The translations under genes and the position numbers were made by a program. Below the pieces are notes generated by a model. It was not told the DNA's origin. It worked only from the letters and a program-made list of their open reading frames with translations, and did not search any database. From Morchella semilibera (Eukaryota > Ascomycota > Pezizomycetes > Pezizales > Morchellaceae), in NCBI GenBank assembly GCA_009192285.1, contig WBVU01000011.1:864668-928667 (forward strand): a stretch of DNA of 64,000 nucleotides. The letters are read 5' to 3'. How positions within the stretch are numbered: position 1 is the first letter of the stretch; every line of letters begins with the position of its first letter. Below are positions 48,180 through 57,221 of this stretch, piece after piece.

Positions 48180-48620
48180 GGGTAGCACTAGTGTAGCGAG
48201 GTCGCAGTGCGGCAAAACAAATAGTTAAGCAAGTGCTGTAGCAATACCGTTGCGATGCTACATCTTGACAAATGCGCACCATCTTGGCGACCGTAGCACA
48301 GTGGCAGTACAACGCTTTTTACCAAAAATAATTCTCTGGCAGAACACCGCACCACTAGTGTAGCACCGCTATTTTTCGTGTATTGCGCACTATTATCAAT
48401 ATGCTATCGCTCTGGCATCCCTACCAGGTTTGGCGAAATATTTTTTTTCCCTAAACGATGTACTGCTACTGCTGCGACCTGGTTTTCCCCTACGTGCGCA
48501 TTCTCGCTGAATTTATTTTACTCCGGTACTGCGACCTGGTTTTTCAGAATATATTTTCTTTCTAATACTGTAGCAATACTGTTTTTCCATAGGTGCGTAT
48601 TGTTTACTTCACTGTATTGC
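48180..48620. repeat. Left subterminal repeats of the transposon
   Basis: Recurrent short motifs. GCACTAGTGTAGC occurs at about 48186 and CACTAGTGTAGCACC at about 48353. CTGCGACCTGGTTTT occurs at about 48473 and 48531, and TGCGCATTCTCGC-like repeats lie nearby. CACTA-group transposases bind such subterminal arrays, which is the likely role here. The 196-codon plus frame across this region (48378-48968) is made of these repeats and is not called. Confidence 0.6.
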
Positions 48621-49036
48621 TCTGGTATCTCTCGATCAAGGTTTTTTATTAATATTATTTTATTTCTTTTCGTCATAAAACTAAGACTGACACCGCAAAG
48701 AAGACAACCCTCAAAAACGATTTACATGCAAAAACCCGCAAGAGTTATTAAAAGTCTCATATATAACGGACACTCGCACCTATACCCAGAAATCGGCGCG
48801 AAATTAGTATGCTGGATGGAAACTGAGACTTACAGGTATTCTATTTTTCGGAGGAGTCTGATCAGAAAAGAAAAGGATGTTAGTTGGGCGATAGGTACAA
48901 ATAGGCGAAATGGATGGGGATTTACCATTAGGTGCAATGAAAACGCGTGGAACTGTCAAAACACGTGAAAACTTAGCGTGATGATCATGATAGAGAACAG
49001 GAAGGAGAATACAGAGAGATACGAATGGTATTGTAT

Positions 49037-49182
49037 ATACCTGAAGCGCGTCGTGTAAACGAAAGATCACTAGGAAAAACCGTACATTAGCGAAAACTTT
49101 GATCAAGGATGGATATAAGATACCTGAAGCGCGTCGTGTAAGCGAAAGATCACTATAGGAAAAACATTAGCGAAAACTTGGA
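49037..49182. repeat. Two-copy direct repeat, 83-bp period
   Basis: About 63 bp containing CTGAAGCGCGTCGTGTAA, CGAAAGATCACTA and ATTAGCGAAAACTT is present at 49037-49101 and again at 49120-49182 with small differences. It lies downstream of the minus-strand accessory gene in the transposon, so it may be a duplicated 3' or subterminal element. Confidence 0.7.
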
Positions 49183-49557
49183 TTCTTAGATGTAAAGAGC
49201 TGATACTACATGTAGGGGTGAGGTATGGTATTAAGCGAAGGATAGGAAGATAGGAGGCGAAGAGGTGAGGTATTTGATGCATGTGTGCTTTGTGGCCTTG
49301 GCGTGCTTGGCAATAATATAATTGGCCGCTCCTGCCAAGATCATATTGGATCACTCGATTTAGCCCTCTTATTTGTGGTTAAGTGCTTGTGGTGTTTATA
49401 GAACATGCACTACCGCCATTACTCGAAAAATTAGCTGCATATGAGATCAAAGTTGCTATAAGCAGACCTGATCTACGCCCTTCAACCAATCGTGATCCCT
49501 GGCCGGAGATAGCCAACTACAATTACACCTTTCGATACATTTTTTGTTCTGCCAATA

Positions 49558-49558
<1 letters not shown>

Positions 49559-49592
<34 letters not shown>
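49559..49592. repeat. Poly-T run
   Basis: About 32 consecutive T on the plus strand (A on minus), inside the transposon and downstream of the minus-strand accessory gene. On the minus strand it could be a fossil poly(A), but no other retro-element sign is present. Confidence 0.8.
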
Positions 49593-49596
<4 letters not shown>

Positions 49597-49878
49597 ATAC
49601 ATGTAATTGATACTTCTAGGTACAGGATTGGTATTTGTATCGCGCGTGCAGTTATATATAGACGAATATTCGCGTAAACGGTGCTTGGATACATTTAATT
49701 CTAGTACTGTTGCTCGGAAAGAAAAAACACTTTTGCGTTAAAGTGCTATGGAACCCATCGTGTAAAACATTAGAGAAAAACATGATTTTAAAATCAGACA
49801 TTATGAGATAAAAAATGAAGACAAGAACTCTCTTTTATGAAATGAAAAATAGGAAACAAATACGCCGTTAAATACCGT

Positions 49879-51569
49879 TTACTCATGGTCTGAAGCCTCT
49901 TGTGATGATGTAACCGAAATGTGACCACCAGGCAATTGTGTTTCCATTATGGAGTCTGGGAAGCGCTCCTCATCTTCATCCTCATCAAATGGCGTGGGGT
50001 CATCGCCTATAGTAGGTGGTGGTATGGGCGCACGGGGTGCAGGAGGTGGGGACGCGCCCCTAGGTGCACTTGCGGGTGCATCTGCGTTTCTAGGTGCAGC
50101 TGCGGCTGCTCTTTCTCGGCGCCTTGATCTGGACTCTGCTGTCGCTGTTGGCGTCGCCGCTGATGCGGCTGCCGCTTCGTCGCTCAATTCAATATCGTCT
50201 TCGAATGCAACGAAATTGGGGTCGAGGGCTTCAATGTTTGTTGGTCTGTCTCGCTTACTGGCTCTAACTTTGGTCTGGGGCTTCTGGGGGAGGAGGACGA
50301 GGACATCGGTGGTGAATCTTTCGTAAACCTTGTATCGTCCAATACATCGCATCCGATCCCTCCCTTCTGCTTTGCTGAGTATGTTGGGCCAGTGACGATA
50401 CATATGGCTATATCTATATTTGTAATTAGTTTATCCTATCTGTATGTGAACGAGTGATGAACTCACATGAGACTGTATGACCATATTGTCTTGAAAAGAC
50501 TTCTGGCCCCTGAATCATCGAGCACTTTGGCCCAATTCACAATCGCCGTTGTTGTCCCCATTACTCGATACAGCAATTGGTACTTGAAAAGCCTACTGTA
50601 CGCCTCACGAAGATCCGCCTCTTGGAGACGTGCCAAGCCCACGTTATCTTGCTCTAGTTCGGCCTGGAGTTTATCGATCTCGTTGGCGTAATTGAAGAAC
50701 CAATTCTTGCGCCATTCTTGCACACGGCTGTAGGCCTTCTTGTACTCAGATGAAAAACGGTCTGCCTTTTTCCCCATCGCTGTATCGATGAAGCCGGGGA
50801 TGGCAGAATCAGGCCAACTAAGGTAGCGTGCAAATTCCAACCGGCATATAAATATAAGAGCGTTCCATGTTTTTCCCCCGTCAGCGAAGTCCCCGCTCAT
50901 TTGCGAGCTGTCATACTGCCGTTTCCTACGGCGGCTGTATAGCGCCTCGTCCACAAGATCAAAAATTTCCTGTGGGGTCATACTAACGGGGACCTTGACT
51001 GTCAAATCGAACGGGCGTTCTTCTTCTTCGTCATATTCGTCCGCTAGTACATCCTCTGTTGCCCTAGTACGGCGTTCGATTGGTTGGCGGTCGCGATCCC
51101 TAGCATTTGAACGCAACAAAGAGGAAAACTCTGTGCCGTTGCCAAAATCATCGAAGACATCGTTGTCATCTACTTGAGCACGGCTTGATCGTCCCTGATC
51201 CCGATCACGGTCACGGCGGTCCGGTCTTGGTGATCGGTGCCGGCGGTCTGGTGCTGGTGAAGACCGACGCTCATGATCCCTTGAAGATTGAGGTTCTCTC
51301 CGGCGCTCCTGGGAACTTTGCGGGTTTGGTGCAGCCAAACGCCTTTCAGCAGCTCTTCCTTGCCCTTGTGACTCTTGTGATCTACCCAATGTACCCTGTG
51401 AATAATCGAACGTATCCGGCGGATCATTAGAAACTGGGAAGATGGTACGTCGTGGGGTAGGAGTATCGGGGGAAAATGCATTGCTTGCCTGTGTAGGGTT
51501 ACGATTAGTCCTTGGGGTAGCAATAGGGCGCCTGCCAGGCGTCGCTCTAGGGGGGTTAGATTGGCTCAT
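49879..51569 (-). CDS. Transposon accessory protein A, unknown, 543 aa
   Basis: Exons 50467-51569 and 49879-50407 give 543 residues; the 59-bp intron (GTGAGT..AACTAAT..ATAG) splits an Ile codon. The N-terminal 170 residues are disordered and rich in Arg, Ser, Asp and Gln with RDRDRDQ-type runs. Residues about 195-395 look folded and helical: PFDLTVKVPVSMTPQEIFDL, TWNALIFICRLEFARYLSW, and a charged helix VQEWRKNWFFNYANEIDKLQ. The C-terminus is Ala/Pro-rich and acidic. I do not recognise it. It is transcribed away from the transposase, an arrangement consistent with a DNA-binding or assembly factor like the second protein of CACTA elements, but that is inference. An in-frame ATG 69 bp upstream (51638) is possible. 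Confidence 0.75.
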
Positions 51570-51873
51570 GATAAAGGGGGGCGTTGAGGGGATGATCTGA
51601 GAGAAAAGAGAGGCTGAATGTTTACATGTGGCGATCATTCATGCAGGGGTTATTCACGTCACGTGAGGTAATCGCGTCGCCGCGACACCACACCCCCCCC
51701 CCAAAAAAAGGAAAAAAAAAAGTACGCGTTTGAGATCGTTTAATCTACATGTAGTCGGTGAAGGAGGTAAAGATTTATCGCAAAAGGTAAAAAGACACAT
51801 AGAGCTACGGTTATGTTCAGTCGACTGCCTTTCTAATTATTGTGAGCTATTGTGGTATCGTGGTTAACATGAG

Positions 51874-51964
51874 TTGCCGTTACATCATGATTTATCTGCC
51901 CTCCCATGAGTTACAAATCGATTGCCGTTACATCATGATTTATCTGCCCTCCCATGAGTTACAA
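51874..51964. repeat. Perfect 43-bp tandem duplication
   Basis: The 43-bp sequence starting TTGCCGTTACATCATGA is present at 51874-51916 and 51922-51964 with a 5-bp spacer. The second copy includes the stop codon of the small minus-strand gene at 51959-52372, so the duplication affects its 3' UTR. The two copies are identical, so the event is recent. Confidence 0.9.
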
Positions 51965-52372
51965 GTTGACAACTTCGACGATACTCCATTCAAGGAATCC
52001 CTTCCAGCAATCTTCTCCTTGCCATTTGAACCATTCAGCTTCCTTGACTACTCCTACAAGCTTCTTCCCGTTATTAAGAAGCTCCAACATCTCTTTGTTG
52101 TCGTAAGTTCTGACCCAGCCAGCGACACACTCGTGCGAGACAAGTTGAACACCAATGACGGAGTGCTTGAGGGTGGTATTGGTTCCATAGGCGGACTTCA
52201 ACCAATACCATTGATTGATGATAGGCTGAGTTCCGTTGGGTAGGTCCCCGCCGACGTCTGATAAGCGAGTATAATTGTCAGCTCACGTGTACATACAGGC
52301 AATGAACTGGGGGGCCTCACAGATAAAATCGGCTCTGACCGCTACATTGTTGCCCGCTGCAGTGTCTGTCAT
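51959..52372 (-). CDS. Transposon accessory protein B, small unknown, 124 aa
   Basis: Exons 52297-52372 and 51959-52257 give 124 residues. The 39-bp intron has GTATGT, GCTGAC and TTATCAG, all canonical, and joining it extends the frame without a stop. The product starts MTDTAAGNNVAVRADFICEA and contains NGTQPIINQWYWLKSAYGTN, VIGVQLVSHECVAGWVRTYD and FKWQGEDCWKGFLEW. It is rich in Trp (six), has four Cys, and lacks low-complexity sequence, a signal peptide or a membrane segment. I do not recognise a family. It lies between the two longer transposon genes, which leaves it inside the mobile unit. The opposite-strand frame at 51842-52243 is judged to be its shadow plus the tandem repeat. Confidence 0.6.
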
Positions 52373-52595
52373 GACTGAAGAGATGTCGGCGCGATGTAAA
52401 TTGTTCTCGATATGAATTGTAGAGTGACGGAGATGATGGGGTTGGTGAGTGATGGGTGATGGAGGTGATGGAGAAGCTCCTGGGGTGCAAGGTAGCTGCG
52501 GGTCCCAAAGTGGTTAGTAAGCGCAGTATCATACAGCATCTTTTACATGCATCCACCTCAACTTTCCACAAAATCATTCTATCATCAGTAGAAAT

Positions 52596-55500
52596 ATGAA
52601 GAGACGAGGACTCCCACCAATCCCAACGCAAAAAAGGCATAATTTCCGGCGCGCAGCTTCCACTTGTATGTAACCTTGACGTTCTTGATACTAAAAACTC
52701 ATCAATTGACTGATCTCGTAGTAAATAATAACACAATCCATGGTCCCAACATACCGATTAACTGGGACGAACATGCGGAAACGATTGAGCAAATAGATGA
52801 AGAGGCAGCGGCTGTCGAAGAAGACATAGCGCCCAGCGACGAAATTGATGACAACCTGCCCCGCCAACGGGCGGTCAATCTGCTCGGAGTTGAGTATGGA
52901 GAAGATGAGACTGTAGAAGGAGAGGAGGAGATATTGGGGGGTGATGCTACTGCAAATACATCATACAAGGAGAATGAGACCATCGGTGGCGACCTCTTGG
53001 ACGATTACGAAATAGAGGGAGATACAGCGCTAGACGAAGTAGCTAAGACGGGAATGAGCCTACCAGCCGATGAAGAGGAAAACACGGATCATTTACCGAT
53101 GGATTTGTCGATAATGGCAGAGGCTGGCGATGATGATGTTTCTGTCGATGAAGTCGTCGCGGATGGACCTTCAGAGAAAACCACACAGATCGACGATTTC
53201 CATCTAGCCTTAATGATATATGTGACTGCAGCGGACCTATCAACAACCATGTATGAAGCCCTTACAGAAGTATTGGCATTAGCAACAACAGACAGTATCA
53301 AGAGGCTTCCTAAGAGTTTGAAAACACTGAAAGAACGCTGTCGCCAAACGTTTCCTGTTTCGCCGGTCAAAGCCCGCCCTGTTGAAATCAGTCTTACCGT
53401 AGCACCTCCCAAGTCGTCGTCGCCACGTCTAGCGTACTATTTCGACATCTCCCACTATTGTAAACTCTGGCTGAGCAATCCACGTATAAGATCACGATTA
53501 CATACAGGTCTTGGAGAGATTGTTGAAGCTCCGACTGAACTTTGGCACGGAGATGCTTGGATGGAGAGCGTGAGAACGACCTCGGGGGAGTTCGCTCGGA
53601 TAAAAGAAGGCGCAACGGAGGTAGTGATATTGCCGTCGGATTGTGTCGAATTCGTTGATGCACAAGGAAATGTAGCAATGGGGCGCGTGAAGGCTATTGG
53701 CATCGATCGGCGTGATAAGAGATACGAAAAAGGGGTGATATCGGCCGTCATCAATCGGCTAGTTCCAGTCGAAAATCTACCTGCACACATTAAAGACGCC
53801 ATACCAACTCCGCCCACAGAAGAAATAGATCGACTCATGCACAATACATTCGATTCGAACCTTCCTGAGCTTGTCTTGTTCGAGTCACGGGAGGTGGTCC
53901 CATGCTCGGCGATATGTTGCAGACTATGGGTTTATCTCACAGATTACGAGACACCTATATCACTTGAAAATAGTCTTCTGCCATACCCACCAACATTCTG
54001 TGTCCGGCATATTGTATACCAGGGCCTTGCAACTAGCCAAGAGCAACCCAGAGCTCGTGTTAGACCCATCACTAAGCGGCATAAGATTATCGCTGAAACA
54101 GAGCTTATACAATTATCGCGCAGCGCGGTATTGTCTAAGTTAGTGTCGAAGAGTGAGGTTCGCGCAGGTTAGTTCGATGATATAGAGGATAGGGAATGGG
54201 TGGGTTTACTGACACTACGAGAATATAGACTCCATGAACATAGTAAATAAAACTGTGTCCGTACCTTTCTCCGTTTTCCTCGACGGATTTGGTCTGTATA
54301 GAAACGCATATAAGTCTCTCAAAGGAATGTACGTGACGCCAGCTGGCATGGATGTTGATAGTCGTTCACACCTTTCGAATATGTTTGTATTGATGATTGG
54401 ACCATTCGGGGCAACGGAGTTATCGATGGCCTCTTGCCTGGCAGAAGATAGTAAGAAAATGGGGATTGGTCAAGAGATAACCCTATTCACCGGAGAGACC
54501 TTAAACGTGATTGCCTTCCCTTTGGTCTTTACCGGGGATATGCCACAACAGAATATGAATTCTGGTAATAAGGCTCACAACGCGGTGTATGGATGCCGTT
54601 CCTGCTTCGTCGCTGATACCGACAGAGGCGATTTGTACCTGGATATATTATCTACCGGGAGATACGATGGACCCACTCGGAGACTTCGCGACTACATGGA
54701 TAGCCTGAATAGTAAGCACGCAAGGTCTGCGGCACAACAGAGGTACGGACTTACGGCAGAGGGACCCTATTTTGCAAAATGCTATACGATGCTCGATCCG
54801 CAGAGATCAAATCCAAACGACCCTCTTCACGCGGAGCTACGTCTATGTAAATACTACGCGGAAGTGTTGATAGATGGTATCCTATCTCCGACAGGGACAT
54901 CAATGTACCAGAAAGAATGGAGCAACGTGAACGTACCGTTTAAATGGGGACAACCACAGAATCCAGTAACCCACAAGGGCTCTATGGTCTTTAGTGAGCA
55001 CGGCCGAATGGCGATCATGAATCCTTTTGTCTTGCTGCGTATGTTCTCTCGTCCAGCGGCACAAGGGAAAGCATACATAAGATCAGGGAGTGAGGCGCGA
55101 CTGAATGCGTCATTCAATGGTGATGGGTTGTGTCCGGCGCGAGAGGTTCAAATGCAAATACTCCGGACCGCCTTCACTCTTGCTAAAACGGTACACCTAG
55201 CACTCAAGCGATCGCTGAATCAGCGAGAGAGATATGAGTTTACGATGGCACTGAAGGAGGTGAGTCATGAGAATACCAGGTTCTCTGTTAGATGCTAACC
55301 GAAACCAAACGACAGATGCGGATGATGCTAAGGAAGTTCTTCGCGGGAAGTGCGACGTCGAAAGGCGCAGGTCATCAGAGATATGCAAACGTACCAAATA
55401 TCCACCTAGCTCTACATTATCGACAAGATATCGAGAATTTCGCTACCGCCTACAATGCCACGACGATGATGGGGGAGCAAAAACATAAAATCTTCAAACA

Positions 55501-56233
55501 GCACGCCCAGCACACGAATTCGAAAGAGAATGATTTACAGCTTCTCAAGTCGGTAAACACTTCACAAACGATACGTTTCATGCTCGACGGCACATTTGAT
55601 ACATATGCATGCCAACAACTGAAGCGTATTATCAGTCTATGCCCCAAAGTTAGGACACGTTACCTAGGGCACAAAGAAGAAGATCCTATCAGTACAGAAT
55701 CTGAGTTTAATCTTAATGGGAGTCTCCTGCGCTCCGGCAAAACAGGTTGCGGTATACCAAACAGCTCGGTTAGTCAATCAGAGAAAGCCTTTGATCTTGA
55801 ACATATATCGAAGTTATACAAAGAGGAAGAGGGGGTGACCATTGTGAAGCAAATGCGAGCCAGAATTCACTACTGGGGTTACTTTACAGGGGAATCAATA
55901 AAGAAGACGAGAGAGTACGATGGCCAGCATGTCTATCACATCAAGCCAGGGGGATTCGCCCGGTTGAGAGAAGACCCCGTCTCATTCTATCAAGTAAAGA
56001 GGATACTTACCGTAACAATCGGTACATACGTGAAGATATATTTCGTGCTAACTGCACTGAAGCGGGATACATCACTAGAGATAGAGGCTGCGCCGTATCC
56101 GGTCTTCACTGACCCAGGAGAAAGGCCGTCATTGATAGTGAATATACAAAGGATAGATCCGGTAGTTTTTCACTTTGTGGATAGAGCTAACGACTCGTGG
56201 TGGTTCAATCCATACGTGCCTTATTTTCTATAA
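52596..56233 (+). CDS. Tnp2/Plavaka-like DDE transposase, 1,154 aa, intact
   Basis: Exons 52596-52665, 52722-54167, 54229-55259 and 55316-56233 give 1,154 residues without a break. The introns (56, 61, 56 bp) are GT..AG with CTGAC/CTAAC branch sites. The first exon codes a basic leader MKRRGLPPIPTQKRHNFRRA; residues about 35-190 are acidic. The catalytic core starts at about 510. VSVPFSVFLDGFGLYRN gives a likely first Asp (D524) and VFTGDMPQQNMNSGNKAHN the second (D609), followed by CRSC (628-631). GEQKHKIFK near residue 903 gives the probable final Glu (E903). Leu/His-rich NIHLALHYRQDIENFA precedes it. These features match fungal Tnp2-type transposases I remember; exact superfamily and catalytic residues are inferred. 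Confidence 0.85.
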
Positions 56234-56404
56234 TTTTATATGTATGATAAAGATCGGCATGTAAATAATAATAAATCTCTGAAAGTACTATATTTTGTGA
56301 AGTACTGTTTCCGTGGGAATCTGGTATTGGTACAGGGTTTGGAAAAATAAATTTTTTCAAAAATACCTTATTGTGGGAGGGACGGGATTCGTGGCAATAC
56401 CGTA

Positions 56405-56700
56405 GCAATACTATAGTGTGCAGAATGCCGCTTGTCTCAAATATGATAGGGCTACTGGTTTTGCCGAATTATCGGATGGCTACGCTAGCGATAGGATATT
56501 AGCGGCAATAAGGCAGCACTAGTGTATTGACCGGGTAATTTAACCGATCCGCATTGACCATAAAGTGCGCTGTTGCCACAATGCAGCACTAGTACCGTAT
56601 TTAATTCACTACGCATTTCCCGCAAACTTTATTAGAAAGAATGCCGCACTCTTAGAAACACCGTACTAGTATCGGAGTCTACACAATAATATATCACTAC
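56405..56700. repeat. Right subterminal repeats of the transposon
   Basis: GCAGCACTAGTGTA (about 56515), GCAGCACTAGTACCG (about 56583) and CCGTACTAGTATCGG (about 56662) echo the CACTAGTG motifs of the left end, together with GCAATACCGTAGCAATACT-like units. No coding sequence. Confidence 0.6.
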
Positions 56701-56711
56701 GGTTGTATCCG

Positions 56712-56731
56712 ATACCCCATTTTTGGTATTG
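56712..56731 (-). repeat. Right terminal inverted repeat
   Basis: ATACCCCATTTTTGGTATTG; its complement matches 47943-47962 with one mismatch. TA follows at 56732-56733. Confidence 0.85.
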
Positions 56732-57221
56732 TAGTAGTACAAATATCGAATCCCAACCAGCTTCTAATCTTTAATTTCTGTAGGTGGGAATATGAACTTA
56801 CGGATGAGATATGCCATTTGCTATCCCTCAGATACCACCGCCACGCAGTGGAAATAGGTGTATAAGTAGGATTGTAAAGCTATTGGTGTATACATATAGC
56901 TACAAGGCTCTTCAGGAGGGAAACGCAGTACCTGCATGGATATCAATTGAACCGTCGCACTAGCCCACGCTTTGACCTGCTTCTGCCTCTGCTACCACGG
57001 TAACTCCCGCCCCCCTATCAACTTTCAAATTTGACTGTGTACCAAGCCTTTCCCAGGTATCCTAAAGACCCTGCATTCCCTGCATGCCCTGCATGCTGCG
57101 GGTTTTTAAACCTTTGGTATTTCACGTTTCATATCCCCTGACTCGAGAAGAGCTCTTCAAAACCCGGCTTCAATTTAGTTAAAGAACGACTATAGCTGCG
57201 GCTGCGACTATCACAATCATC
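56732..57221. promoter_or_regulatory. Promoter of the LRR gene, right flank of the transposon
   Basis: About 490 bp between the transposon's right end and the LRR gene start. It contains a TGCATGCCCTGCATGC palindromic repeat near 57083 and pyrimidine-rich stretches. No gene. Confidence 0.5.

Larger units (their letters stand above)
47943..56731 (+). mobile_element. 8.8-kb DNA transposon, Tnp2/Plavaka-like (CMC group), apparently complete
   Basis: The ends are 20-bp terminal inverted repeats (47943-47962 and 56712-56731) beginning CAATACCAAAAA, with one mismatch, and flanked by TA on both sides (47941-47942, 56732-56733). Subterminal regions of about 1-2 kb on the left and 0.5 kb on the right hold repeated CACTAGTG and CTGCGACCTGGTTTT motifs and are AT-rich and non-coding. 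Inside are three intron-containing genes: a 1,154-residue transposase on plus (52596-56233), a 124-residue unknown on minus (51959-52372) and a 543-residue unknown on minus (49879-51569). All three frames are intact, pointing to recent insertion. Assignment to the CACTA-Mirage-Chapaev group rests on remembered motifs; a TA target site is inferred from the flanks of one copy. Confidence 0.85.

Noticed and set aside
48378-48968. 196-codon plus-strand frame in the transposon's left end
   Set aside because: Made of subterminal repeats; Phe/Ser-rich translation with repeated segments; no start context or intron support.
51842-52243. 133-codon plus-strand frame
   Set aside because: It starts in the 43-bp tandem repeat and is antisense to the better-supported spliced small gene.
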